29,428 nucleotides of DNA from the NCBI GenBank assembly GCA_934667865.1, contig CAKUMR010000001.1, positions 1 through 29,428 of the forward strand, written 5' to 3'. The notes beneath the pieces are model-generated. The model did not search any database. It saw nothing but the letters and a program-made list of their open reading frames with translations, and had not been told where the DNA came from. The position numbers and the translations under genes are program-made. Each line of letters begins with the position of its first letter. Position 1 is the stretch's first letter. Shown here one piece after another: positions 14,537-21,585 of the stretch. The DNA is from an uncultured Oscillospiraceae bacterium (GTDB lineage Bacteria; Bacillota_A; Clostridia; Oscillospirales; Oscillospiraceae).

Positions 14537-15445
14537 CTAGATCATGTAGGCGGCCTCGACCGCCGGTTGTCTGCTTCCCGCGCCGGGAAGCTGGGCCTGC
14601 GGCGGGAAAAGCTCGGCGGCCTTTTCCCGCATCTCCTTCCGCCAGGCGCACAGCGCCTCGCCGTCCAGCGCGGCGGCAGCCTTTTTCAGCACCGCCTCGG
14701 ACGCGCCGAAGTCCAGCAGCAGCCCCAGAGAAACGACTTCCTTCTCCAGCTCTCCGCGCTGTGCGCGGCCGAAGGCCGCATCCTCCTCCAAGGTGTGCAG
14801 CGCCGTCCGGAGCGCGCCGTCCCCGCTGCGCTCGACCAGCTCCTTGAGGGTCATGGATTTGCCTCCCTTCATCGCCTTGAGTACGCCCGCCTCCCGCTGT
14901 GCCGGAACGGCAACAAAGGAGAATTCATAGGCGTCTGTGGGTTCCGCCAGCACCGCCAAACAAAGCTTTCCGTCATAAGTGACGCCCTTGCGGTGCGCGC
15001 AGGAGCCGTACTCCGCCCCGCAGACCGAGCAATAGGACTTTGCCATTGCGCAGCCCACGGAAACCTCCTTCTTGATGCCGCCCTCGATCTCCTCGATCAG
15101 CGCGGCGTTTTTCTCCGACCGCAGCAGATAGGCGTGCGCGATCAGGCAGGACGCCTCGCCGTCGCGCACGACCTCCGTGTCAAAAATGCGCGCGACCTGC
15201 CGCTGTGTGGACCACTCGTGGTCGCAGATGCCGGTCTTGCCGAGAAACAGCGCCGCGAGTTTGGGAAGCGCCCCGGTGTCGAAGCGCTCAAAATCCCGGT
15301 CGGGCTGATCGTCGCACAGCCGGACACGGAAGCAGTAGACCTCCTCTGCCGTCAGCGGCGATTTTGCATAGCGGTTGATTTTTTCGAGCTGCCCGCCGTC
15401 CGGCGTACCGGAGCTTGTCAGGCGGGCTTCCTTACAGAATTTGAT
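14537..15445 (-). CDS. Phage prohead protease/scaffold fusion, no ordinary start codon
   Basis: The frame carries a 302-residue protein from an ATC at 15445, only 14 bases after the portal stop. AAGGTGA is correctly placed before that ATC. In-frame stop TGA precedes it, and no ATG, GTG or TTG occurs until a GTG at 15169, which would delete 92 residues. Upstream residues look genuine: IKFCKEARL, then the catalytic H76 in GKTGICDHEWS. The likely nucleophile is S129 in KKEVSVGC. A zinc-knuckle-like C139, C142, C149, H151 follows. The part from about 198 on is a helical, charged scaffold-like tail. It would clear scaffold from the prohead. The start is either non-canonical or lost through mutation or a one-base shift (a GTG lies one frame away). 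Confidence 0.75.
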   Translation of the reverse strand: MKFCKEARLTSSGTPDGGQLEKINRYAKSPLTAEEVYCFRVRLCDDQPDRDFERFDTGALPKLAALFLGKTGICDHEWSTQRQVARIFDTEVVRDGEASCLIAHAYLLRSEKNAALIEEIEGGIKKEVSVGCAMAKSYCSVCGAEYGSCAHRKGVTYDGKLCLAVLAEPTDAYEFSFVAVPAQREAGVLKAMKGGKSMTLKELVERSGDGALRTALHTLEEDAAFGRAQRGELEKEVVSLGLLLDFGASEAVLKKAAAALDGEALCAWRKEMREKAAELFPPQAQLPGAGSRQPAVEAAYMI

Positions 15446-15459
15446 AACGAATCACCTTC

Positions 15460-16590
15460 CTAACCTTTTTCAGAATTCAGCTTCTGCGCCTGCGCGCGGT
15501 AAAGCTGCGCCTGCGCCTCTTCCACAAGATCCTGTAGGGAAATGTCCTCCCAGACGATCTCCGCGCCGCCGCCGAAGCCGTTGAGCCGCAGCCACAGCTC
15601 GCAGATGCGCAGCAGCGCCGGCTCCACCGTGCGGCGGATGGACCACAGCTCGCTCGTCAGCATATCCGCCTGCTGCCTGCTCATGCGCTCGGTCGTTGAC
15701 CAGCTCAGGCCCAGCAGGAAAGGCGGCAGGCCGGTCTTGGCGACGAGCTGCTCCATGATCTGGCGCACCGGAACCTCCGAGTCCAGGATCTGCCCGTCCG
15801 CGCCGATGACCTTGACGGACACGTCCCCCACCGCGACGAAGTCCCGCACCACGCCGCTTTTGGCGTCCTGCATGGCCTCCGACCACTCCTGTGCGATGGC
15901 CTCGGCACGCTCGGAGGCGCTGCCGCGGTCGGCCGCATCCGGCTTGCATACCACCGCGTAACGGACGTTGCCCGCGCGCTCCCAGTTGACGCCGATGGTA
16001 TTGTAGATCTTCAGCAGGATATCCGCCAGAAAGGGCATGCTGCGCAGCAGGGAAACGCCGTAGGGGTTGGCCGGCTCCGGGTTGAGCGTGGTGAACAGCA
16101 GCAGATGCTGGTACGGCAGCCGCCGCAGCGTGCCGTTTTCGTCATAGGCGCAGAGGGAAAACTCCATGGGGCTATCCCCCTCCTCCACCTGAAGCTGCGC
16201 CACGTCGCCCCAGCACACCGCCGCGAGCTGTCCCTGTGACACGATCATCTCGCCCACCGCGCGCCCGTAGGTCAGAAGGCTTCCGAGATAGGCCGACAGA
16301 AAGCTGTCGATGCCCCGCTGCCCCCGCCCGCAGGGCACGGTGCGCAGGAATTCCGTCAGCCCCTTCTGTGCCGCGGGATTTTCGCAGACGACGCTCATGC
16401 TCCCGCTCAGACGCACCAGCTTTTCGATGGCGGCGTCGAGCACGGGCAGCGCCTCCCGCAGGGACTGATACAGCCGGTACTCCCCGCCGCCCAGCGGCAC
16501 ATAGGAGCGCAGCGGCGCAAAGGGATGTCCCTGTCCGCTGCGCAGCTGCGTCGCCGCCGCGGACGGGGTTTTTGCACGTTTTGCTTTCAA
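15460..16590 (-). CDS. Phage portal protein
   Basis: The product has 376 residues. The start is TTG at 16590 with a strong GGAGGAGGAAGT upstream; no ATG is nearer. Portal hallmarks are the N-terminal LPVLDAAIEKLVRLSGSMSV, the middle SLLTYGRAVGEMIV and LLLFTTLNPEPANPYGVSLL, and the C-terminal TGLPPFLLGLSWSTTERMSR with RQQADMLTSELWSIRRTVEP. Portals form the dodecameric DNA channel that docks terminase and connectors. It is separated from terL by 240 bp containing repeat copy 3, unusual because these two genes normally abut. The length is a little short for the family (about 400-450). Confidence 0.85.
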   Translation of the reverse strand: MKAKRAKTPSAAATQLRSGQGHPFAPLRSYVPLGGGEYRLYQSLREALPVLDAAIEKLVRLSGSMSVVCENPAAQKGLTEFLRTVPCGRGQRGIDSFLSAYLGSLLTYGRAVGEMIVSQGQLAAVCWGDVAQLQVEEGDSPMEFSLCAYDENGTLRRLPYQHLLLFTTLNPEPANPYGVSLLRSMPFLADILLKIYNTIGVNWERAGNVRYAVVCKPDAADRGSASERAEAIAQEWSEAMQDAKSGVVRDFVAVGDVSVKVIGADGQILDSEVPVRQIMEQLVAKTGLPPFLLGLSWSTTERMSRQQADMLTSELWSIRRTVEPALLRICELWLRLNGFGGGAEIVWEDISLQDLVEEAQAQLYRAQAQKLNSEKG

Positions 16591-16634
16591 ACTTCCTCCT
16601 CCTTTCGAAAAAAATATGATAAACGCTTCTGCGT

Positions 16635-16808
16635 GTTTGGTCGCTGCGGCGGGTTATTGAGTGCGAAAGGAATCCCATCTCCGCGCTAAGAGCCCGCCGC
16701 TGCGCGGCGGTTGCGCTCCGAAACGCCTCGCTGCGGCTCGGTGTGACGGTTTCCTTTCACGCTTTTCTTCCCTCCGAGACTTTCAACCGGACAGGTTTTC
16801 CTCTGCCC
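16635..16808. repeat. Structured intergenic repeat element, copy 3, inside the phage-type operon
   Basis: It shares the core GGTCGCTGCGGCGGGTTATT, GAAAGGAA (16665-16672) and GGTTTCCTTTC (16748-16758), the tail TTTTCTTCCCTCCGA and GGACAGGTTTT with copy 1. Hairpins A and B are absent. The loop of hairpin C is expanded by about 70 bases that hold another stem, CCGCCG 16694-16699 with CGGCGG 16705-16710. Imperfect direct repeats flank it: AAACGCTTCTGCGT (16621-16634) and AAACCGCTTCCGCGT (16809-16823). On the minus strand, GGAGGGAAGAAAAG precedes a GTG at 16760 and a 24-residue frame (VKGNRHTEPQRGVSERNRR...) ending at 16686. It lies between terL and portal. Confidence 0.78.
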
Positions 16809-16830
16809 AAACCGCTTCCGCGTATTATCC

Positions 16831-18090
16831 CTAAAACTTTCCTCGCCCCGCGGGCCGCCGCACCGCCCGCGCCGCCACCGCCGCGCCGCCCGGCCCGGAC
16901 AGCACCGTCGCGGCAAAATAGCGCATGTCGTCCATCGCGTGGTCATGCTCCTTCTTGACCGCGTCGCGCCCCGCGTTCAGGTCCCACACGTACTGCTCCA
17001 TTTCGCGCAGGCAGTCGCGGCAGGTCGCGCAGATCACAAGCTTCCCGCTTTTCAGCAGATCCGAGGTCTTGCGGATGCCGCCCAGCACGTCGTTGTCCGC
17101 CTTGCGGACGTTCCAGCCCTCCTGCCGCAGCAGCGCGATAAAGCTGGCCGCCGAGGGGTCGACGATCACCGCCGTGATCTCCCGCAGCCCGGCCAGCTCC
17201 CGCAGCGCGGCGGCGTATTCGCTGTCGGTCATCTGGCGCATCTCGCGCCGCGAATCGAAGTAGAATTCCTTCACGCGGTACCACACGCCCTTCTGCAATC
17301 CCCACAGCCCGAAGGACGCGGGATTGACCGTCCCGTAGTCGCAGGAAATATACCATTGGGAGAACTCCCCCGGCGGCACGGGCGGTGCGTCCGCCGCATC
17401 AAAGAAGTCGTACACCCGCCCCTCCGCAGCGACCCACTGCCCCAGGATAAAGCGCCGGTAGAACACGCCCGAATACAGCCGTGCGTAGCGCTGGCGGATG
17501 GCCGGCGAGAGCGAGGGATTGTCCTCCATGGTAAAGTGCAGATACAGGCAGTTGCGTGCCTGCGCGCCGAGGATCCACTCGTTGTAAAACCAGTGCTGCG
17601 GCCCCTCGGGATTACAGTTGAACCATAGGCGGCTGCCGGTGACCGAGCAGCGCGCGCAGGCCTGCTCGACGAAGCTGCGCGGCATCAGGGCGACCTCGTC
17701 GAGCAATATTCCCGCGAAGGTGATGCCCTGGATCAGCGCTGAGGAGCTTTCATCCCGCCCGCCGAAGATGTAAAAGTCGTTCGTTTTTCCCCGGTAGGTC
17801 ACGCGCACGAGATTTTCCGTCCGCTTTTCCTGCACGCGGAAGCCGATCACCTTCAGCTTCGGCAGCAGCTCCGACAGCACGTTCCGCCGCAGAGAAGCGA
17901 TGGTCTTTCCGCAGATGCCGAAGCGCGCCCCGCGGAACGTGCTGCACGCCCAGACGAAGAAGCTCAACCCCATGCACAGGGTCTTTCCGGAGCGGACGGC
18001 ACCGTCGCAGATGATGGCCTCGCAGTCGTGCCAGCGGCTCTGCGGCCGCCACCAGTTGAGTACAACACGCTGCTTTTCGGAAAAGGTCAC
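16831..18090 (-). CDS. Phage terminase large subunit (ATPase and nuclease)
   Basis: The product has 419 residues and starts at GTG 18090, sharing GTGA with the terS stop. The packaging ATPase has Walker A GAVRSGKT (30-37) and Walker B GILLDEVAL with D131 and E132, then a coupling-like FNCNPEG. The RNase H-fold nuclease has acidic residues D251 (ISCDYGTVNP), D311 (VIVDPSAASF) and D387/D388 (HDHAMDDMRY). All catalytic residues are intact. The family is PBSX/Terminase_3-like. It cuts and pumps DNA into the prohead through the portal. The C-terminus ends in an Ala/Arg/Gly-rich tail. A 240-bp gap with a repeat element follows before the portal gene. Confidence 0.93.
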   Translation of the reverse strand: MTFSEKQRVVLNWWRPQSRWHDCEAIICDGAVRSGKTLCMGLSFFVWACSTFRGARFGICGKTIASLRRNVLSELLPKLKVIGFRVQEKRTENLVRVTYRGKTNDFYIFGGRDESSSALIQGITFAGILLDEVALMPRSFVEQACARCSVTGSRLWFNCNPEGPQHWFYNEWILGAQARNCLYLHFTMEDNPSLSPAIRQRYARLYSGVFYRRFILGQWVAAEGRVYDFFDAADAPPVPPGEFSQWYISCDYGTVNPASFGLWGLQKGVWYRVKEFYFDSRREMRQMTDSEYAAALRELAGLREITAVIVDPSAASFIALLRQEGWNVRKADNDVLGGIRKTSDLLKSGKLVICATCRDCLREMEQYVWDLNAGRDAVKKEHDHAMDDMRYFAATVLSGPGGAAVAARAVRRPAGRGKF

Positions 18091-18515
18091 AGCTCCTCGC
18101 CGTCCCCCGCTGCCGCCGCGAAGAAGGCCTCGGCGCAGTCCTCGTCCCCGCCGCCCGCCTCCAGCAGGCGCTCCAGCGCGCGGATGCGGTCGACGAGCCT
18201 GATCTCCACCGTCCCCTTCTCGTTGCGCTTCACCTCGCTCAACAGGCTCAGGTCGAGCGCGTCCACGTCCGGCGCATCCTCCAGCACCAGCTTCACGCAG
18301 TCGTTGGCCCGTCCGAAGGCGAACCGCGCCAGCTGCCGCAGCACGTCCTGCCGCTTCACCTCGCCCAGCGACCGCTGCAATTCCAGCTCCTTCTGTACTC
18401 CCGGCATTGCGAGCAGCCGGATGCCGTCCTCCCCGCCGGCCGCTTCCGCCGCCCGCCCGGCGTCCATGCAGCGCAGATACGCCGCAGCAAACCGCCGCTT
18501 TTCCGGAACACTCAT
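18087..18515 (-). CDS. Phage terminase small subunit
   Basis: The product has 142 residues. The ATG at 18515 has GGAGG 7 bases upstream; the ATG at 18521 is too close to it. The N-terminal helix-turn-helix-like part (FAAAYLRCMDAGRAAEAAGG) and the C-terminal VEIRLVDRIRALERLLEAGGG, with the 'D+ +AL+ L' pattern, are those of Terminase_2-type small subunits that recognise packaging sites. It overlaps terL by 4 bases. It opens the phage-type operon, with a possible promoter at 18584-18611. Confidence 0.8.
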   Translation of the reverse strand: MSVPEKRRFAAAYLRCMDAGRAAEAAGGEDGIRLLAMPGVQKELELQRSLGEVKRQDVLRQLARFAFGRANDCVKLVLEDAPDVDALDLSLLSEVKRNEKGTVEIRLVDRIRALERLLEAGGGDEDCAEAFFAAAAGDGEEL

Positions 18516-18583
18516 TTTCATTCCTCCACTCAGAATCCCATTTCGCAGAAGGCATATACCACGCCTTTTCAGCGGAATCTTTC

Positions 18584-18611
18584 ATCATATATGAAAAAAC
18601 CGCGCCTTCAA
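18584..18611 (-). promoter_or_regulatory. Possible promoter of the phage-type module
   Basis: On the minus strand, TTGAAG (18611-18606), 16 bases and TATGAT (18589-18584), about 70 bases before terS. The -35 box lies inside the loop and stem of the terminator hairpin at 18594-18625, so hairpin and promoter overlap. The boxes are moderate matches. Confidence 0.4.
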
Positions 18612-18625
18612 CCGAAGGCGCGGTT
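18594..18625 (-). terminator. Terminator hairpin, left copy of a duplicated pair
   Basis: AACCGCGCCTTC pairs with GAAGGCGCGGTT (18598-18625), with a run of T on the minus-strand side. Together with flanking ATGA it is nearly the same as 18827-18862, so a stretch of about 35 bases is duplicated on both sides of repeat copy 2. Confidence 0.75.
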
Positions 18626-18826
18626 CAGCTTATCAGAAAAGCCTGAACAGACTTTTCTGATAAGCTGAACCTTAAAATTGCAAAATCAATATTTTTACTC
18701 GATTTTGCAATTTTAGCCGCTGCGGCGGGCTATTGAACGCGAAAGGAAACCCTGACGGTTTCCTTTCACTCTTTTCTTCCCTCCGAAGCCTCTGGCCGGA
18801 AACTTCAAATTGAAAATTTCCGAGGC
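18626..18826. repeat. Structured intergenic repeat element, copy 2
   Basis: It shares the architecture of copy 1. Hairpin A has an 18-bp perfect stem (18624-18641 with 18652-18669) where one A-T pair of copy 1 is G-C. Hairpin B is AAAATTGCAAAATC with GATTTTGCAATTTT (about 18674-18715). The core CCGCTGCGGCGGGCTATT follows, then hairpin C, GAAAGGAAACC (18741-18751) with GGTTTCCTTTC (18757-18767), identical to copy 1. The minus strand again has GGAGGGAAGAAAAG before a GTG opening VKGNRQGF. It is flanked by near-identical terminator hairpins. Confidence 0.8.
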
Positions 18827-18831
18827 ATGAG

Positions 18832-18867
18832 AAAAACCGCGCCTTCAACCGAAGACGCGGTTTTTAG
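18832..18867. terminator. Bidirectional terminator, right copy of a duplicated pair
   Basis: AAAAACCGCGCCTTC pairs with GAAGACGCGGTTTTT around AACC (18832-18865). T-runs follow on both strands. It can stop minus-strand transcripts coming from glcK and the small frame at 18911-19066. Confidence 0.88.
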
Positions 18868-18910
18868 AGAAATTACCCCGTTTTGTGCAATTGCCCAAAA
18901 AATCTGTGTT

Positions 18911-19066
18911 TTAATCCCGCCGAGCTGTATCCGGCTTCGCCGCCGTGAGCGGTCCCATACAGACGCGCTCCTGTGCACAATTCCCGCCGTGTCCGCCGTG
19001 AATGGCCGGCAGCTTCGGGTCGTGCAGCTCGGAGTGGCTGCCGGGCGCAGGCTTTTGTTTTTCCAT
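18911..19066 (-). CDS. Possible small His/Gly-rich protein of unknown function
   Basis: A 51-residue frame starts at ATG 19066 with GGAGGGATTTTT placed just right (7 bases). It reads MEKQKPAPGSHSELHDPKLP, then IHGGHGGNCAQERVCMG and a short C-terminal tail. The HGGHGGNC stretch and two Cys residues could bind metal, but no family was recognised. Its ribosome site lies in the 3' arm of the glcK terminator hairpin (19070-19101), so translation would need the hairpin to open or the transcript to start inside. A real terminator follows at 18832-18867. The frame may be chance; the good ribosome site is the main support. Confidence 0.4.
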   Translation of the reverse strand: MEKQKPAPGSHSELHDPKLPAIHGGHGGNCAQERVCMGPLTAAKPDTARRD

Positions 19067-19069
19067 AAA

Positions 19070-19101
19070 AATCCCTCCGCCCTTAGTTTGGCGGAGGGAT
19101 T
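19070..19101 (-). terminator. Terminator of the glucokinase gene
   Basis: On the minus strand a 12-bp perfect stem (AATCCCTCCGCC with GGCGGAGGGATT) and an 8-base loop, followed by TTTTTATGG. It lies about 29 bases after the glcK stop. The 3' arm also contains the GGAGGG used as ribosome site by the small frame downstream. Confidence 0.85.
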
Positions 19102-19129
19102 GCAAATTACGCGCAGAAAAAACTGGAAA

Positions 19130-20074
19130 TCACTCGCAGGTCTGCACCAGGCGGAACGCGCCGTAGCTTCCGGCGTCGTTGCCAAGCGTCGCAAGGACAA
19201 AGCGCGTAGGCCTGCAGGCATAGAAGCACTTCTCCTTAAAATGGCGTGCTACTGCCTCGGTCAGGTAGCTGCCGGTCTTGCTCACGCCGCCGCCCAGAAT
19301 AATGCACTCCGGATCGCAGACCGCAGAGGCCACGGACAGCGCCTCCGCCAGATAGCCGAATACAGTTTCCAGCGTTTCTTCGGCAAAGGTGTCGCCCTTC
19401 TTCGCCGCGTCAAAGACGTCCTTGCAGCTGAGGTTTTCCACCTGCCGCAGGCCGGTTTCCGCCTGCGATGCCGCCAGCCGTTCCTTCGTTACGCGTACGA
19501 TGCCATTTGCGGAGGCGTACTGCTCCACGCAGCCGCAGCGGCCGCAGGTGCAGGGGTGCCGATCCGGCGCACTGATGGCGATATGTCCGATCTCGCCGCC
19601 CGCACCGTGTGCGCCGGTCAGAACCTTGCCGTCGAGGATGATGCCGCCGCCGATGCCGGTACCGAGAGTGACAAAGAGCGCCGACCGGCAGCCCTTGCCG
19701 CCGCCCTTCCAGTATTCGCCCAGCGCGGCGACGTTGGCATCATTACCGGCCTTCACACGCAGGCCGGTCAGGCTTCCCAGCACATCGTGCAGATTAAATC
19801 CGCCCCAGCCGCCGATGTTGACGCAGCGGTCGAGATCTCCCCTGTCGTTGACCGCACCCGGCACACCGATGCCGATGCCGATCACGTTTTCCTTCTCAAC
19901 GCCCCGTTCCTCCAGAATGCTCTCCACCGCCGCAGCGATGTCGGGCAGGATAGCCTCTCCGCAGGCTTCCGTGCGGGTCGGAATCTCGCGGCAGGCCAGC
20001 CGCTCGCCCGTTTCGTCAAAAAAACCCAGCTTGACCGTCGTTCCGCCGACGTCCACGCCAAAACCGTAACGCAT
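19130..20074 (-). CDS. glcK: ROK-family glucokinase
   Basis: The 314-residue cytosolic enzyme phosphorylates glucose to glucose-6-phosphate with ATP. The phosphate loop is VDVGGTTVKLG (7-17), the catalytic base is D112 in GNDANVAALGE, and the second nucleotide loop is LGTGIGGG (137-144). The sugar-binding E161 and H164 lie in GGEIGHI. The zinc cluster is H164 with C175, C177 and C182 (CTCGRCGCVE). ATG 20074 has AAAGGAGAAAACACA upstream; longer in-frame starts lie in the promoter. It is divergent from glucose-6-phosphate isomerase, the next step in glycolysis. A closely related sugar such as N-acetylmannosamine cannot be excluded, but context favours glucose. Confidence 0.93.
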   Translation of the reverse strand: MRYGFGVDVGGTTVKLGFFDETGERLACREIPTRTEACGEAILPDIAAAVESILEERGVEKENVIGIGIGVPGAVNDRGDLDRCVNIGGWGGFNLHDVLGSLTGLRVKAGNDANVAALGEYWKGGGKGCRSALFVTLGTGIGGGIILDGKVLTGAHGAGGEIGHIAISAPDRHPCTCGRCGCVEQYASANGIVRVTKERLAASQAETGLRQVENLSCKDVFDAAKKGDTFAEETLETVFGYLAEALSVASAVCDPECIILGGGVSKTGSYLTEAVARHFKEKCFYACRPTRFVLATLGNDAGSYGAFRLVQTCE

Positions 20075-20105
20075 TGTGTTTTCTCCTTTTCTGGTTTCTC
20101 CGCTC

Positions 20106-20134
20106 ATTATAGCGTATCGCGCAGCATTTTTCCA
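20106..20134 (-). promoter_or_regulatory. Predicted glcK promoter
   Basis: On the minus strand, TGGAAA (20134-20129), a 17-base spacer and a perfect TATAAT (20111-20106), about 32 bases before the glcK start. Confidence 0.6.
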
Positions 20135-20153
20135 TCCGCAGGATAAAAAAATG

Positions 20154-20182
20154 TTGAGTTTTTTGAAAACTTGCAGTAACAT
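20154..20182 (+). promoter_or_regulatory. Possible pgi promoter
   Basis: TTGAGT (20154-20159), a 17-base spacer and TAACAT (20177-20182), about 32 bases before pgi. The -10 box is a weak match. It lies back to back with the glcK promoter in the 140-bp divergent spacer. Confidence 0.4.
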
Positions 20183-20214
20183 AAGGGTAGATTATCACAA
20201 AGGAGAAATGCAGT

Positions 20215-21507
20215 ATGCTGAAAGTTGATATATCCAACGTCTGGGGCGACCTTTCGCTGCCGGATATGCTCGCGGCCGAACCCGAAGTTTTCGCCGCGCA
20301 TAAGACCCTGATGGAGGGCAAGGGTGAGGGGCACGATTTCCTCGGCTGGCTGAACCTGCCGACCTTTGAGGAAACGGACGAGCTGCGCCGCATCCGCCGC
20401 GCTGCCGAGCGCATCCGCGCCGATTCCGACGTTCTGGTCGTCGTCGGCATCGGCGGGTCCTATCTGGGGCCGCGTGCCGCCATCGAGCTGATCAAGGGTC
20501 AGAACCATAATCTCAAAGACTCCGACCCGCAGGTCTTTTTCGCGGGCAACAATCTCTCCACCCGTGCATGGCAGGATCTGTGCAGCCTTCTGGAGGGCAA
20601 GGACTTCTCCGTCAATATCATCTCCAAATCCGGCACCACCACGGAGCCGGCCATCGCCACCCGCGCGCTTCGCTGGATGCTTGAGCGCAAATACGGTGCG
20701 GAGAAGGCCAAGAAGCGCATCTATGTCACCACCGATCCCGCCAAGGGAGCGCTGCGCCAGATGGCCACGGAGGAGGGTTATGAATCCTTCGTCATCCCGC
20801 CCGACGTCGGCGGCCGCTACAGCGTTCTGACCGCCGTCGGTCTGCTCCCCATGGCCGTCGCGGGCATCGACCCCATGGATGTGATGCTGGGTGCGGCTCG
20901 TGCACGCAAGGAGCTGGACATCCGCTCCTTTGAAAATCCCGCATGGCAGTATGCCGTCATCCGCAATCTTCTCTACCGCCGCGGCAAGGCCATTGAGATC
21001 CTCTGCTCCTATGAGCCGAGCTTCCGCTGCTTCGCCGGCTGGTGGCAGCAGCTCTTTGGTGAGAGCGAGGGCAAGGACGGCAAGGGTCTGTTCCCCGTCG
21101 CCGCAGAGTTCACGGCGGATCTGCACTCTCTGGGTCAGATGATCCAGCAGGGCCAGCGCAACATCTTTGAAACCGTCGTGCGCTTCGCGCCGTCGCGCAA
21201 GCCCGTCACGATCGAGCCGGACTGGAAGAACCTCGATGGCCTGAACTATCTGGAGGGCAAGACGCTGGATTTCGTCGAGGAGCAGGCCTTCCTCGGCACG
21301 CTGAACGCCCATGTCGACGGCGGTGTCCCCAACATCATCCTGCAAACCGATGAGGTCGACGCGGACACGCTGGGTGAGCTGTTCTACTTCTTCGAGCTGT
21401 CCTGCGGCATTTCGGCCTATATGCTGGGCGTGAATCCCTTCAACCAGCCGGGCGTGGAATTCTATAAGAAGAATATGTTCCACCTGCTGGGTAAGCCGGG
21501 CTATTGA
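20215..21507 (+). CDS. pgi: Glucose-6-phosphate isomerase
   Basis: The 430-residue protein has the short bacterial/Firmicute form. Sugar-phosphate binding motifs are [14 protein letters not shown] (77-88) and [10 protein letters not shown]; the C-terminal part has [20 protein letters not shown] followed by GVEFYKKN with the catalytic Lys. It interconverts glucose-6-phosphate and fructose-6-phosphate. The ATG at 20215 lies 9 bases after AAAGGAG; an ATG at 20208 is out of frame. It is divergent from glucokinase, so the first two glycolytic steps are encoded side by side. Confidence 0.97.
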   Translation: MLKVDISNVWGDLSLPDMLAAEPEVFAAHKTLMEGKGEGHDFLGWLNLPTFEETDELRRIRRAAERIRADSDVLVVVGIGGSYLGPRAAIELIKGQNHNLKDSDPQVFFAGNNLSTRAWQDLCSLLEGKDFSVNIISKSGTTTEPAIATRALRWMLERKYGAEKAKKRIYVTTDPAKGALRQMATEEGYESFVIPPDVGGRYSVLTAVGLLPMAVAGIDPMDVMLGAARARKELDIRSFENPAWQYAVIRNLLYRRGKAIEILCSYEPSFRCFAGWWQQLFGESEGKDGKGLFPVAAEFTADLHSLGQMIQQGQRNIFETVVRFAPSRKPVTIEPDWKNLDGLNYLEGKTLDFVEEQAFLGTLNAHVDGGVPNIILQTDEVDADTLGELFYFFELSCGISAYMLGVNPFNQPGVEFYKKNMFHLLGKPGY

Positions 21508-21527
21508 TAAAAAAATCAACCGCACGG

Positions 21528-21556
21528 TTGCAAAATCAGGGAAAGCCTGATAAAAT
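21528..21556 (+). promoter_or_regulatory. Promoter of the P-loop protein gene
   Basis: TTGCAA (21528-21533), a 17-base spacer and TAAAAT (21551-21556) with an extended TGA just before it, 30 bases before the gene. It lies between pgi and the P-loop gene, so that gene has its own promoter. Confidence 0.7.
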
Positions 21557-21585
21557 GGGTGCATAACACAAAGGAGGTTGTTTCT

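Larger units (their letters stand above)
18516..18910. other. 395-bp gene-free spacer upstream of the terminase genes
   Basis: No gene is supported here. It holds a possible terS promoter, two near-identical terminator hairpins about 236 bp apart (18594-18625 and 18832-18867), and repeat copy 2 between them. Confidence 0.8.

Noticed and set aside
16686..16946. Minus frame ending VKGNRHTEPQRG... as a real gene of 86 residues
   Set aside because: Its upstream half is terL in another frame and its end is repeat copy 3. Only the 24-codon GTG mini-frame inside the repeat is worth testing.
18591..18862. The duplicated terminator as prophage attL/attR
   Set aside because: Both copies lie on the same side of the phage-type module and enclose only repeat copy 2. 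No match was found near 10300.
18827..20146. A 439-codon plus frame opposite glcK
   Set aside because: It runs through a terminator, another terminator and the intact glucokinase gene in antisense.
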